Source of the DNA: Candidatus Arcticimaribacter sp.
GTDB lineage: Bacteria > Bacteroidota > Bacteroidia > Flavobacteriales > Flavobacteriaceae
Length of the DNA stretch: 14,648 bases
Assembly (NCBI GenBank): GCA_011526335.1
Contig: WTJB01000109.1
Coordinates: 1 to 14,648, forward strand
Direction: 5' to 3'
The position numbers were made by a program, and so were the translations under genes. The notes below the pieces were generated by a model, which searched no databases, was not told where the DNA came from, and worked only from the letters and a program-made list of their open reading frames with translations. Below are positions 1 through 8,571 of this stretch, piece by piece (the stretch's first letter is position 1; the number at the start of each line of letters is the position of its first letter).

Positions 1-1
1 C

Positions 2-595
2 CTTATGCCTTTACTTATCTGTGGCGATATTTTTGCCATTATTTATTATAAAAAACATACTCAGTGGCATTATGTCTTTCAGCTTATCCCCTGGATGGCT
101 CTTGGGGTAGTCCTGGGCACCTATGGCGGGAACTATTTAAACGAACAGACCTTTAAAACAGCGATGGCGAGCCTTATTTTACTGACCACTTGCTTTATGT
201 TTTACAGTGAAAAAAAACCGCCTAAAAACATCCCTTCCCATTGGAGTTTTGCCGGATCATTGGGCATACTTGCGGGCTTTACAACCATGATCGGAAATCT
301 AGCGGGAGCCGTAACCAATATTTATTTTTTGGCCATGCGCGTTCCCAAGAATGTTTTTATTGGAACCTCTGCTTATGTTTTTTTTATCATTAACCTCTTC
401 AAGGTTCCTTTTCATGTATGGGTTTGGAAAACCATCAGTATCCCTTCTTTGCTCAGTAGCCTGACCTACCTCCCCTTTCTCATCCTAGGATTATGGGTTG
501 GGGTTTGGTTGGTAGATAAAATCAATGATCAAAATTATCGAAAACTCATCTTGGGCCTAACCGCAGTAGGTGCTTTGATGCTATTTTTTCGTTAG
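2..595 (+). CDS. TauE/SafE-family membrane permease (5' partial)
   Basis: The reading frame is open from the left edge, so the N-terminus lies outside the window; the Met codon at 5-7 is internal. About 197 residues remain. They are strongly hydrophobic, with roughly five or six membrane segments separated by short polar loops. The repeated half-barrel pattern, with a Gly-rich stretch (GILAGFTTMIGNLAGAV) opening the second half, is typical of the sulfite exporter TauE/SafE family (DUF81), which moves small anions or organosulfonates across the inner membrane. The family is identified from sequence character; the substrate cannot be read. The stop codon lies inside the 3' end of acs on the other strand, a 15-bp tail-to-tail overlap, and no separate terminator is visible. 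Confidence 0.82.
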   Translation, partial: LMPLLICGDIFAIIYYKKHTQWHYVFQLIPWMALGVVLGTYGGNYLNEQTFKTAMASLILLTTCFMFYSEKKPPKNIPSHWSFAGSLGILAGFTTMIGNLAGAVTNIYFLAMRVPKNVFIGTSAYVFFIINLFKVPFHVWVWKTISIPSLLSSLTYLPFLILGLWVGVWLVDKINDQNYRKLILGLTAVGALMLFFR

Positions 596-2494
596 AGCAG
601 CTTTTATTTCTTCCACCACCTCGGGGTTGAGGAGTGTAGAAATATCCCCCAATGCATCAAACTCCCCGGCAGCAAGCTTCCGAAGAATGCGTCGCATAAT
701 TTTACCGCTTCTTGTTTTGGGGAGTCCAGAAACAATCAACACCCGATCGGGTTTAGCAATGGGTCCGATCTGATCCGATACTGTCTGACGAATACTTTGG
801 ATCAACTCATCGGAACTCGCTATGTTATCATAAACAATGGCATAGGCCATAAGGGCATTTCCTTTAACATCGTGGGGGTAACCAATTACGGCACTTTCGA
901 CTACATCAGGATGCGCATTGATGGCATTTTCAATAGGAGCTGTACCCAAATTATGCCCCGATACGATGACCACATCATCTACACGCCCAGTAATGCGGTA
1001 ATTTCCTTCTGAATCTCTCAAGGCACCATCTCCGGGAAAATAGCGTCCGGGGAAAGCAGAAAAATACACCTCCTTGTACCGTTGATGATCTCCATAAATT
1101 GTTCTTGCAATCGAAGGCCAAGGGTAATTTACGGTTAGGATTCCCTCCCCTGCCGTTTCAATTATCGGATTGCCTTTTTCATCAACAAGAGCCGCTTGAA
1201 CCCCGGGAAGAGGCGTTGTCGCAAAGATTGCTTTTCCTGGCGTAACCCCCCCGAGAGAAGAAATTAATATCCCCCCGGTCTCTGTCTGCCACCAGGTATC
1301 TACAATAGGGGTCTTATTTTTTCCGATGTGGGTGGCGTACCAATCCCATGCTTCTTGATTGATGGGCTCGCCCACAGAACCCAATACCTTGAGCTGTGAA
1401 AAGTCGTAACCTTCAATTATTTTAGTAGGGTGTTTCGCCAATGCGCGGATAGCCGTTGGGGCGGTATAAAATTGATTGACTTTATACTTTTCGCATATTT
1501 GCCAAAAACGATCCCATTTTGGATAAGAAGGAACCCCCTCGAAATGCACAGATGTCGCTCCGCATGCTAGGGGACCATACACCATATAACTATGTCCAGT
1601 AATCCATCCGATATCGGCAGTACACCAGTACACATCGCCTGGGGTATATTGGAATACATTCATAAAACTATAGGCCGTATACACCATATAGCCACCACAA
1701 CTATGCACCATACCTTTGGGTTTCCCCGTAGACCCAGAGGTGTATAAGATAAATAAAGGATCCTCAGCCTCCATAGGTGTGGGCTGACAATTGGTCGATA
1801 AACCTTCCACAAAGTCATGCCACCATACATCGCTTCGGTTATCCCATCTTACTTCAGAAAAAGTACGTTGAAAAACCACCGATTTTTTTATGCTGGGGCA
1901 GTCAGTCAGCGCCTCATCGACGATGGCTTTTAGATCGATAATTTTATCTCCCCTAAATGCCCCATCCGCTGTGATGAGTAATGCGCATTGGGCATCATTG
2001 ATTCTCGCGGCTAGTGCCGAGGAGGAAAAGCCGGCAAAAACCACAGAATGTACCGCTCCTATCCTAGCGCAGGCCAGAACAGCAATGGTGAGTTCCGGGA
2101 TCATGGGCATATAAATGCATACCCGATCTCCTTTTTTAATACCTTGATTTTTTAAGCCGTTAGCAAATTGGTTGACGGCATCGAGCAGTTCCTTGTAGGT
2201 ATATGTTTTTGCGATATCATCAGGGTTGTTGGGTTCCCAATACAGGGCTATTCGGTCTGGATGGGTGGCAACATGACGGTCCAAACAATTTACTGTGATG
2301 TTGAGTTGTCCGCCTAAAAACCATTCCGTCTTGGGTATACTCCAATCGTACTGTAATACGGTGTCCCAAGGTTTTATCCATTCAAAAGTCTCTGCAATTT
2401 CTGACCAAAAAACTTCAGGGGAGTCGATGGCTTTTTTTCGCGCTATTTCAAAATCGCTAACTGAAGTGATTTTATGGTCGTATAATGCGTTCAT
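581..2494 (-). CDS. acs: Acetyl-CoA synthetase (AMP-forming acetate--CoA ligase)
   Basis: Acs converts acetate, ATP and CoA to acetyl-CoA, AMP and PPi in the cytoplasm, feeding acetate into the TCA and glyoxylate cycles. From the Met at 2494 it has 637 residues, close to the usual 630-655. Visible motifs are the P-loop YTSGSTGKPKG (251-261), WWQTE (401-405) forming the acetate pocket, the hinge region ITGRVDDVV (501-509), and the C-terminal PKTRSGKIMRR with Lys598, the catalytic lysine that is reversibly acetylated in this family. The frame stays open up to 2590, but those extra 32 residues are Phe/Lys-rich, match no Acs N-terminus and overlap DUF983 on the other strand, so I chose 2494. The usual GHRLGT motif reads GHNLGT (Asn515), which I recall from flavobacterial Acs. 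It is divergent from DUF983 and convergent with the TauE-like gene. Confidence 0.96.
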   Translation of the reverse strand: MNALYDHKITSVSDFEIARKKAIDSPEVFWSEIAETFEWIKPWDTVLQYDWSIPKTEWFLGGQLNITVNCLDRHVATHPDRIALYWEPNNPDDIAKTYTYKELLDAVNQFANGLKNQGIKKGDRVCIYMPMIPELTIAVLACARIGAVHSVVFAGFSSSALAARINDAQCALLITADGAFRGDKIIDLKAIVDEALTDCPSIKKSVVFQRTFSEVRWDNRSDVWWHDFVEGLSTNCQPTPMEAEDPLFILYTSGSTGKPKGMVHSCGGYMVYTAYSFMNVFQYTPGDVYWCTADIGWITGHSYMVYGPLACGATSVHFEGVPSYPKWDRFWQICEKYKVNQFYTAPTAIRALAKHPTKIIEGYDFSQLKVLGSVGEPINQEAWDWYATHIGKNKTPIVDTWWQTETGGILISSLGGVTPGKAIFATTPLPGVQAALVDEKGNPIIETAGEGILTVNYPWPSIARTIYGDHQRYKEVYFSAFPGRYFPGDGALRDSEGNYRITGRVDDVVIVSGHNLGTAPIENAINAHPDVVESAVIGYPHDVKGNALMAYAIVYDNIASSDELIQSIRQTVSDQIGPIAKPDRVLIVSGLPKTRSGKIMRRILRKLAAGEFDALGDISTLLNPEVVEEIKAALTKK

Positions 2495-2514
2495 GTTTTC
2501 AATTTTTCGGGACC

Positions 2515-2544
2515 CCAATTTAAAAAAGAAATTGTTTAAGTTTA
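2515..2544. promoter_or_regulatory. Candidate divergent promoter region acs / DUF983
   Basis: Only 67 bp separate the two start codons, so both promoters must lie here or inside the flanking genes. On the minus strand TAAATTGG (2522-2515) matches five of the six fixed bases of the Bacteroidota -7 consensus TAnnTTTG and would give acs a leader of about 15 nt. On the plus strand TAAGTTTA (2537-2544) also matches five of six for DUF983. A 6-bp inverted repeat, CAATTT (2516-2521) and AAATTG (2529-2534), sits over the acs element. No good -33 element was seen for either, so this is tentative. Confidence 0.3.
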
Positions 2545-2561
2545 CAGGAAAGAAAAAAAAG

Positions 2562-2960
2562 ATGATTTTTCCTAAGGGAAATAAACTCAATAGTGTTCTT
2601 TATTTTAAATGTCCGCGTTGCCATCAAGGGGCTTTTTTAGCCCACCCCATATATGACTTAAAACATTTTGTTTCTGTTCGACCTAAATGCGATAAGTGTG
2701 GTCTAAAATACAGACTTGAACCTAGTTTTTATACCGGATCTATGTATGTGGCCTATGCTTTAGGCGTGGGGATTATGGGGTTAGTGGCTTTGATGATGAT
2801 TCTTTTTGTGCACCCCTTTTCTTTTTTACTTACCTTTTTTACAATTGTTGGGGTATTGGTGATATTATCCCCCTTTCTAAATGCTTTATCCAAAATCATT
2901 TGGGCCAATTTCTTTTTTCACTTTGACCCAAACTTTAGCCCGCTAGAGAATACCCCATAA
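2562..2960 (+). CDS. DUF983 zinc-ribbon, two-helix membrane protein
   Basis: A 132-residue protein. The N-terminal cytosolic part carries two CxxC pairs (Cys17/Cys20 in CPRC and Cys43/Cys46 in CDKC), a zinc-ribbon arrangement. Two hydrophobic segments follow (about 59-82 and 86-106) and a short polar tail. This layout fits DUF983, a family of unknown function common in Bacteroidota and Alphaproteobacteria. The frame is open back to 2295, but everything before 2562 lies antisense to acs; the start MIFPKGNKLNSVL looks like the normal beginning of the family. An A/G-rich run precedes the ATG, but no clear Shine-Dalgarno sequence. It is divergent from acs and ends 51 bp before glpK. Role unknown; the zinc site is inferred from the cysteine spacing. 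Confidence 0.88.
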   Translation: MIFPKGNKLNSVLYFKCPRCHQGAFLAHPIYDLKHFVSVRPKCDKCGLKYRLEPSFYTGSMYVAYALGVGIMGLVALMMILFVHPFSFLLTFFTIVGVLVILSPFLNALSKIIWANFFFHFDPNFSPLENTP

Positions 2961-2963
2961 TTT

Positions 2964-2996
2964 TTTGGAACCTCATTTGAAATAATGTAATTTCAA
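2964..2996 (+). promoter_or_regulatory. Candidate glp operon promoter with overlapping palindromic operator
   Basis: In the 51-bp gap before glpK, TTTG (2964-2967) is followed after 20 bp by TAATTTCA (2988-2995), a partial fit to the Bacteroidota -33/-7 pattern TTTG-N19-21-TAnnTTTG (four of six fixed -7 bases). Overlapping the -7 element is a perfect palindrome: TTGAAAT (2977-2983), a 6-bp spacer, and ATTTCAA (2990-2996). Two 7-bp arms with a 6-bp spacer is the geometry of a dimeric helix-turn-helix regulator such as the CRP/FNR superfamily. Placed between -33 and +1, bound protein would most simply act as a repressor. The regulator is not encoded in the window. Confidence 0.45.
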
Positions 2997-3011
2997 GCTT
3001 TTAGAATTAGC

Positions 3012-4484
3012 ATGAAATACATATTAGCCATAGATGCGGGAACCTCTAGTTCAAGAGCCATCTTATTTGATCGTCAAGGAAAACAAATAGCCCTATCACA
3101 ACACGAATTTCCACAATATTTTCCTCAAGAAAGTTGGGTAGAACACGATGCTCACGAGATTTGGGAAACACAACTAAAAGCCATTCAGGAAATACTACAA
3201 ACACCTGAAATTGACGTCACCCAGATTGCAGCGATTGGTATCACAAATCAGCGAGAAACAACGGTAATTTGGGATAGAAAAACAGGAAAAGCAATCCATA
3301 AAGCCATTGTATGGCAGGACAGAAGAACGGCTTCTACCTGTGCGGCATTGATGGATAAAGCCTCTGTTTTTCAAGAAAAAACAGGATTGGTTTTGGATGC
3401 CTATTTTTCGGGAACAAAAATCAAATGGATTTTGGATCAAGATCCAGATTTACGCGCAAGGGCAGAAAAAGGAGAATTGGCTTTTGGAACAATAGACAGC
3501 TGGTTAATTTGGAACTTAACCCAGGGGAAAGTTCATACCACAGATACCACAAATGCAAGCCGCACACTGCTATTTAACATTCATACCCTAGAATGGGATA
3601 AGGAATTGCTGGACATTTTAAACATACCTCAGGCGCTATTGCCAGAAGTCGTTAGCTCTTCTGAAGTCGTTGGCGAAACTTCATCGGATATCTTGGGACA
3701 TACTATTCCTATCAGTGGTATTGCAGGAGACCAACAGGCCGCCCTTTTTGGACAATTGTGTACTACCCCAGGCGATGTAAAAAACACCTACGGAACAGGA
3801 TGCTTTTGTATCATGAATACGGGAGAAAAAGCTGTGGTGTCAAAAAATAAAATGTTGACCACCATAGGATACACCCTAGGAGATAAAACCATGTACGCGC
3901 TAGAAGGAAGTGTTTTTGTTGCTGGGGCTTTGATTCAATGGTTACGCGACCAATTGCATATGATTGCGGCTGCCGCTGACATTGAAACTTTGGCAGAAAC
4001 AGAAAAAGATAATGGTGGCGTCACATTTATTCCTGCTTTAGCAGGGCTAGGTGCCCCCTATTGGGCACCCGATGCCACAGGCGCACTTATGGGCATCACG
4101 CGAGGTACAACACAAGGACATATTGCCCGTGCCGCTTTAGAAGCCATTGCACTGCGTACCCGAGACATTATTATAGAAATGCAAAAAGACGCTGGAGTGA
4201 ATTTTTCTTCCCTTAAAGTCGATGGGGGTGCCTCAAACAACAACCTCCTCATGCAAATACAAGCCGATCTACTCAACAAAGAAGTAATTCGGCCCAAAAC
4301 AACAGAAACAACAGCATTAGGGGCAGCTTTCTTTGCCGGATTGGCTGTTGGATTTTGGAATGACCTTGATGAATTGCAATCCATCTGGGAAGAAGACAAA
4401 GTATTTTCTCCAAAAACCCAAGAATCAACAGAGCGTACCCTTATGCTATGGGAGAAAAGAATTAACTCGATTATCAGTAAATGA
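3012..4484 (+). CDS. glpK: Glycerol kinase
   Basis: GlpK uses ATP to convert glycerol to sn-glycerol-3-phosphate in the cytoplasm, trapping glycerol that enters through GlpF. At 490 residues it is full length for the FGGY kinase family (E. coli about 502). The phosphate-binding start [16 protein letters not shown] (5-20) is intact. The glycerol-binding residues are in place: Arg81-Glu82 in ITNQRETT, Tyr131, and the catalytic base Asp240 in [13 protein letters not shown]. The C-terminal nucleotide-binding signature [14 protein letters not shown] (402-415) is also present. The ATG at 3012 begins directly at the conserved N-terminal strand. It is the first gene of glpK-glpD-glpF; its stop overlaps the glpD start as ATGA, implying translational coupling. 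A candidate promoter and palindrome lie just upstream. Confidence 0.97.
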   Translation: MKYILAIDAGTSSSRAILFDRQGKQIALSQHEFPQYFPQESWVEHDAHEIWETQLKAIQEILQTPEIDVTQIAAIGITNQRETTVIWDRKTGKAIHKAIVWQDRRTASTCAALMDKASVFQEKTGLVLDAYFSGTKIKWILDQDPDLRARAEKGELAFGTIDSWLIWNLTQGKVHTTDTTNASRTLLFNIHTLEWDKELLDILNIPQALLPEVVSSSEVVGETSSDILGHTIPISGIAGDQQAALFGQLCTTPGDVKNTYGTGCFCIMNTGEKAVVSKNKMLTTIGYTLGDKTMYALEGSVFVAGALIQWLRDQLHMIAAAADIETLAETEKDNGGVTFIPALAGLGAPYWAPDATGALMGITRGTTQGHIARAALEAIALRTRDIIIEMQKDAGVNFSSLKVDGGASNNNLLMQIQADLLNKEVIRPKTTETTALGAAFFAGLAVGFWNDLDELQSIWEEDKVFSPKTQESTERTLMLWEKRINSIISK

Positions 4485-6037
4485 AAAGAGCTAACCATTT
4501 AAAAAAAATAAAACAACGCAAAAAAGCCTGGGACATCATCATCATTGGTGGAGGGGCTTCAGGTTTGGGTGCAGCGGTGGATGCAGCCTCTAGAGGGTAC
4601 AAAACATTACTTTTGGAGAAGCATGATTTTGCTAAAGGCACTTCTTCTAGAAGCACAAAATTGGTACATGGTGGAGTACGCTACCTTCAAAACGGAGACA
4701 TCTCTTTGGTCATTGAGGCCTTAAAAGAAAGAGGAATCATGCGAAAAAACGCTCCGCATTTGGTACAAGATTTAAGCTTTGTTATTCCCTCTTATGATTG
4801 GTGGAATAGCCCTTTTTACGGCATTGGATTAAAAGTCTATGACATGATGGCTGGAAAATTGGGACTAGGCCCCTCTACGCTTTTGGATAGAGAGGAAACC
4901 CTAGACCTTATTCCAAACGTAAAAAAAGATGGCCTGCGCGGTGGCGTTATCTATCATGATGGGCAATTTGATGATGCCCGAATGGCCATTAGTCTAGCCC
5001 AAACGGCCGAAAATCACGGGGCAAGTTTGGTAAACTATTGCGGGGTTACGGGCTTGATTAAAGAAAATGAAATGGTTACGGGCGTACATGCAATAGACCA
5101 TATCAGCAATGAAAAATTTGAGATTGCAGCAAAAGTAGTCATCAATGCAACGGGGGTGTTTTCTGACGATATTATTCAAATGGATGAACCCAAAAGCAAG
5201 AAACTGATTGTTCCTAGTCAAGGTGTTCATATCGTATTAGAAAAGAAATTTTTGGACGGTCCGCATGCCATTATGGTCCCACATACAACAGATGGTAGAG
5301 TCTTATTTGCTGTGCCTTGGAACAATTACGTAGTCGTGGGTACTACAGATACCTTAATCCAAAAACCCGAAGATGAACCCAAAGCCTTGGAGAGTGAAAT
5401 TGATTTTATTTTAGAAAATGCTGGGGCCTATATGACCAATATTCCTACGCGAAAAGACATAAAAAGTGTTTTTGCTGGACTGCGCCCTTTGGCTGCTCCT
5501 GAAGATGATAGCAACGCTACTAAAGAAATTTCTAGACACCATAAAGTAAGGGTAAGCACCTCGGGCTTAGTAAGTATTTTAGGAGGAAAATGGACCACTT
5601 ACCGAAAAATGGCAGAAGATATGATCAATACAGCTCAGTCCGTAGGGGGGCTTCCTGAACGCGCTTGCATTACGCAGAATTTACCCATCCACGGCTACGA
5701 TTATAATGCAGACTGGTCTAACCCTATGCACGTTTACGGAGCAGATTTAGACAAACTTTCACAGTTGGTTTCGGTAGAAGAGCACTCCTCCTCTTTAAGC
5801 CCAGAAATACCCATCACCAAAAGTCAAGTCCTTTGGGCGGTAAGAGAAGAAATGGCGATGACACTTGAAGATGTTATGGCCAGAAGAACCCGATCTTTAT
5901 TTTTAAATGCCAAGGCCTCAGATGACATTGCTCCAGAGGTAGCTAAGATCATGGCAGACGAAATGGGTAAAAATGCTAAATGGATAGCAGATCAACTGAA
6001 CCAATTTAAAACTGTATCACAACACTATTTACTTTAA
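4481..6037 (+). CDS. glpD: Aerobic glycerol-3-phosphate dehydrogenase (FAD, quinone-linked)
   Basis: GlpD oxidises glycerol-3-phosphate to dihydroxyacetone phosphate at the inner face of the membrane and passes electrons through FAD to the quinone pool. The 518-residue protein starts with a Lys/Arg-rich stretch of about 16 residues, then the dinucleotide-binding fold [14 protein letters not shown] (19-32) ending at Glu46. The family signature [14 protein letters not shown] (56-69) follows. GLRPLAAP (333-340) carries Arg335, placed like the substrate-phosphate arginine of E. coli GlpD, and [11 protein letters not shown] follows; the rest is the C-terminal DAO_C-type helical domain. The first ATG overlaps the glpK stop (ATGA), which supports this start. 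A GlpO-type oxidase is an alternative on homology alone, but I see no insertion typical of GlpO, so the quinone-linked enzyme is preferred. Confidence 0.95.
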   Translation: MKRANHLKKIKQRKKAWDIIIIGGGASGLGAAVDAASRGYKTLLLEKHDFAKGTSSRSTKLVHGGVRYLQNGDISLVIEALKERGIMRKNAPHLVQDLSFVIPSYDWWNSPFYGIGLKVYDMMAGKLGLGPSTLLDREETLDLIPNVKKDGLRGGVIYHDGQFDDARMAISLAQTAENHGASLVNYCGVTGLIKENEMVTGVHAIDHISNEKFEIAAKVVINATGVFSDDIIQMDEPKSKKLIVPSQGVHIVLEKKFLDGPHAIMVPHTTDGRVLFAVPWNNYVVVGTTDTLIQKPEDEPKALESEIDFILENAGAYMTNIPTRKDIKSVFAGLRPLAAPEDDSNATKEISRHHKVRVSTSGLVSILGGKWTTYRKMAEDMINTAQSVGGLPERACITQNLPIHGYDYNADWSNPMHVYGADLDKLSQLVSVEEHSSSLSPEIPITKSQVLWAVREEMAMTLEDVMARRTRSLFLNAKASDDIAPEVAKIMADEMGKNAKWIADQLNQFKTVSQHYLL

Positions 6038-6039
6038 CT

Positions 6040-6780
6040 ATGACTCCTTTTTTAGCTGAATTTATTGGAACTGCTTTACTGATTATTTTTGGGGCCGGCA
6101 TCGTCGCCAACGTAAATTTAAAAGACACCCTAGCTTCTGGTCAAACCCCTTGGGTATTGATTACCTCAGCATGGGGGTTTGCTGTTTTTGTAGCGGCCTA
6201 TGCTACGGGTCAATTTAGTGGTGCACATCTAAACCCTGCGGTTTCTGTCGGTTTAGCCGTTATTGGAAAATTTTCTTGGTCGCTTGTTCCAAAATACGTT
6301 TTGGCACAACTCCTTGGTGCCATGACGGGTAGTTTCCTCAATTATCTCTTTTATATCGACCATTACAAAAGAACAGAAGATGAAGATGCCGTTAGGAGTA
6401 CCTTTTGTACAGGACCGGCCATTCGAAACTTTAAGAACAACTTTTTTTCTGAGTTCTTTGGCACTTTTATCCTCATTTTTGGCATTTACTTTATCGCTTC
6501 ACCAAGTATTGAAATCAAAGGAATGGAAGTAACACAATACGGCATTGGTGCGTTGGAGGCGCTTCCGGTGGGTATTTTGGTTTGGGTAATAGGGATGTCT
6601 TTGGGCGGAACTACGGGTTATGCCATAAACCCAACCCGAGACTTGGGTCCACGTATCGTTTATCAACTGCTTCCTAGAAAAAACAAGAAACCCGACTGGA
6701 GTTACAGTTGGGTTCCTGTTGTGGCTCCGCTTTGCGGCGCTGTTATAGCGGGTGTAGTATACAACCTATTGATGCACTAA
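6040..6780 (+). CDS. glpF: Glycerol uptake facilitator (aquaglyceroporin, MIP family)
   Basis: A 246-residue six-helix channel protein that lets glycerol diffuse across the inner membrane. The first half-helix motif is canonical (HLNPA, Asn65-Pro66-Ala67); the second reads NPTRD (Asn197-Pro198-Thr199) instead of NPARD. The selectivity-filter positions can be read as Trp45, Tyr194 and Arg200, matching Trp48, Phe200 and Arg206 of E. coli GlpF, with Tyr for Phe. The Trp and the missing His/Cys pair of water-only aquaporins favour a glycerol channel, as does the operon. It starts 2 bp after the glpD stop and is the third and last gene of the glp operon. Its stop codon directly abuts that of rny on the other strand, with no bases and no terminator between. 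Confidence 0.95.
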   Translation: MTPFLAEFIGTALLIIFGAGIVANVNLKDTLASGQTPWVLITSAWGFAVFVAAYATGQFSGAHLNPAVSVGLAVIGKFSWSLVPKYVLAQLLGAMTGSFLNYLFYIDHYKRTEDEDAVRSTFCTGPAIRNFKNNFFSEFFGTFILIFGIYFIASPSIEIKGMEVTQYGIGALEALPVGILVWVIGMSLGGTTGYAINPTRDLGPRIVYQLLPRKNKKPDWSYSWVPVVAPLCGAVIAGVVYNLLMH

Positions 6781-8346
6781 TTATTTTGCGACGTTAACCG
6801 CACGTGTTTCTCGAATTACGGTAACCTTTACTTGCCCCGGATAGGTCATATCGGTTTGAATCTTTTGCGATATCTGAAAAGAAAGTTCAGCGGCTTTGTT
6901 GTCCGATACTTTTTCACTTTCTACAATTACACGCAATTCTCTCCCCGCTTGAATAGCATAGGCTTTATTCACGCCAGAAAAATCATAAGCGATTTTTTCC
7001 ATGTCTTTTAGACGCTGTATATAACTATCTAGCACCTGACGGCGTGCTCCGGGTCGAGCTCCGGAAATAGCATCACACACCTGAATAACAGGCGAAAGCA
7101 ATGAGGTCATTTCAATTTCATCGTGGTGGGCGCCAATGGCGTTGCATACTTCGGGTTTTTCACCGTATTTTTCTGCCCATTGCATCCCCAAAATAGCGTG
7201 AGGAACTTCTGTTTCTTCGTCAGGAACTTTCCCTATATCGTGAAGTAGTCCTGCCCGCTTGGCTAACTTGGGATTGAGTCCCAATTCTGAAGCCATAACG
7301 CCACAAAGCTTGGCTACTTCTCTAGAGTGCTGGAGTAGGTTTTGACCATAGGAAGAACGGTATTTCATTCTTCCGACTATCTTGATCAAAGCGGGGTTTA
7401 AACCGTGTATCCCAAGGTCTATTACAGTACGCTTTCCTACCTCAGCGATTTCATTTTCAATTTGCTTGGTCGTTTTATTGACCACCTCTTCTATTCGTGC
7501 AGGGTGTATTCTTCCATCGGTAACCAAACGGTGGAGAGACAATCGTGCAATTTCTCTTCGGACCGGATCAAAGCAGGAAAGAATGATGGCTTCAGGGGTA
7601 TCATCTACAATAATTTCTACACCTGTTGCTGCTTCAATGGCGCGAATGTTTCTTCCTTCTCTTCCAATAATTCGTCCTTTTACATCATCAGAATCTAGAT
7701 TAAATACCGAAACACAATTTTCTACCGCCTCTTCTGTTCCAATACGTTGAATGGTATTGATGATAACTTTTTTGGCTTCTTGCTCTGCAGACAATTTTGC
7801 CTCTTCTATGGACTGCTGAATGAAGGACATCGCATCGGTCTGCGCCTTTTCCTTTAGGGAAGTGATGAGCTCCTCTTTCGCCTCTTCTGCACTAAGACCA
7901 GAAACCCCCTCCAGCTCGCGCTGATAATGTTGTTTTACTTCTTCTAGTTCGGTGGTTTTGCGGTCTATCTTTTGAATGCGCTGATCGAAGTTCTTTTGCT
8001 TCTGTTCTAAACGTTCGTTTATGTTCTTGTTGCGTTGCAGTTCACGATTGAGATCTTTCTCTTTTTCGCGATTCGTCTTTTCTATATTGGATATTTTCTT
8101 TTCGCGTTGAAAAATAACCTTTTCGTGTTCTGATTTTAGTTCGATAAAGCGCTCCTTGGCTTGAAGCATTTTTTCTTTCTTGATACGATCAGATTCTTGA
8201 TGCGCTTTTTTTATGATGCGTCTTGCCTGATTTTCGCTCTTCTTGATGATTCCTGCAGATTTGCGTTTTTGGATCACCTGGACACTAACGATACCCAGAA
8301 ACAATCCCCCAAGGGCGGCTCCGACAATATACAGTATAATGGACAT
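6781..8346 (-). CDS. rny: Ribonuclease Y
   Basis: RNase Y is a membrane-anchored endoribonuclease that initiates mRNA decay. The 521 residues show the full domain order: an N-terminal membrane helix (about 3-22); a long charged coiled coil (about 25-190); a KH RNA-binding domain with the GxxG loop in [15 protein letters not shown] (224-238); and an HD domain with metal-binding His340, His369-Asp370 (LLHDIGK) and the HHDE segment at 407-410. The C-terminus ends in a conserved [19 protein letters not shown] tail. The start at 8346 gives the expected short periplasmic end before the helix. It lies 32 bp downstream of the 6S RNA gene, directly behind that RNA's U-tract, and no separate promoter is obvious. 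Expression may therefore depend on read-through or a promoter within the RNA gene (inference). Confidence 0.97.
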   Translation of the reverse strand: MSIILYIVGAALGGLFLGIVSVQVIQKRKSAGIIKKSENQARRIIKKAHQESDRIKKEKMLQAKERFIELKSEHEKVIFQREKKISNIEKTNREKEKDLNRELQRNKNINERLEQKQKNFDQRIQKIDRKTTELEEVKQHYQRELEGVSGLSAEEAKEELITSLKEKAQTDAMSFIQQSIEEAKLSAEQEAKKVIINTIQRIGTEEAVENCVSVFNLDSDDVKGRIIGREGRNIRAIEAATGVEIIVDDTPEAIILSCFDPVRREIARLSLHRLVTDGRIHPARIEEVVNKTTKQIENEIAEVGKRTVIDLGIHGLNPALIKIVGRMKYRSSYGQNLLQHSREVAKLCGVMASELGLNPKLAKRAGLLHDIGKVPDEETEVPHAILGMQWAEKYGEKPEVCNAIGAHHDEIEMTSLLSPVIQVCDAISGARPGARRQVLDSYIQRLKDMEKIAYDFSGVNKAYAIQAGRELRVIVESEKVSDNKAAELSFQISQKIQTDMTYPGQVKVTVIRETRAVNVAK

Positions 8347-8369
8347 AGCTTATTGCATTTAATTATATT

Positions 8370-8390
8370 AAAAAAAAAGCCTGCACTAGT
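8370..8390 (-). terminator. Intrinsic-type terminator formed by the 3' arm of the 6S RNA closing stem plus U-tract
   Basis: On the minus strand the 3' strand of the closing helix (8390-8379) is followed at once by nine U (8378-8370). Its 5' partner lies at 8540-8529, about 140 nt away, so the stem closes a long structured loop rather than a short hairpin. This fits 3'-end formation of the small RNA, but how efficiently it stops transcription is unknown. Confidence 0.4.
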
Positions 8391-8540
8391 CTACGGTTTT
8401 GTATAAACTCCTATTATACAGGTTTGCGGCTAACCTACGGATCAAGGATCTGCTCGAGGGCAGCTTGCTTTTACCATATGGACTCACCTCTTTTAAAAAA
8501 AAGTTCGTTGAGTTTATCAAAAAATTAAACTAATACAGGC
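8379..8540 (-). ncRNA. ssrS: 6S RNA (RNA polymerase-binding regulatory RNA)
   Basis: This 220-bp gap without a protein gene folds on the minus strand as a long rod. The 5' segment 8540-8529 pairs with 8390-8379 in a 12-bp helix (ten Watson-Crick pairs, two G-U). After an internal loop, AUAAACUC (8519-8512) pairs perfectly with GAGUUUAU (8413-8406). The middle holds an unpaired region, and small hairpins are possible, such as CUGC/GCAG (8465-8452) and AGGUU/AACCU (8440-8423). A rod with closing stem, large central bubble and about 160-nt length is the 6S RNA plan: it mimics an open promoter and sequesters housekeeping RNA polymerase. I recall that flavobacterial 6S-type RNAs were first listed as the Flavo-1 motif. 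The position next to zapA mirrors zapA-ssrS in Gammaproteobacteria. Ends are inferred from the closing stem. Confidence 0.8.
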
Positions 8541-8541
8541 A

Positions 8542-8571
8542 GTATTGTATTATCTATAAGAACGCATCAAA
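8542..8571 (-). promoter_or_regulatory. Candidate promoter of the 6S RNA gene
   Basis: Reading the minus strand, TTTG (8571-8568), which shares bases with the zapA stop codon, is followed after 18 bp by TACAATAC (8549-8542), a weak fit to TAnnTTTG. It ends one base before the predicted 5' end of the closing stem, a little closer than usual. The spacing is roughly right, the -7 fit is poor, and the RNA could instead be processed from a zapA read-through transcript. Confidence 0.25.

Noticed and set aside
2295..2561. Extension of the DUF983 frame back to 2295
   Set aside because: The extension is antisense to acs, and the family start MIFPKGNKLN begins at 2562.
2495..2590. Extension of acs by 32 residues to an upstream start at 2590
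   Set aside because: The added residues are Phe/Lys-rich, match no Acs N-terminus and would overlap the first codons of DUF983.
7382..7750. Open frames antisense to rny
   Set aside because: No start context or family resemblance, and they mirror a strongly conserved gene; they are shadows.
8161..8406. Plus-strand open frame running from rny into the 6S RNA gene
   Set aside because: It is antisense to the RNase Y coiled coil and to a structured RNA, with no recognisable protein.
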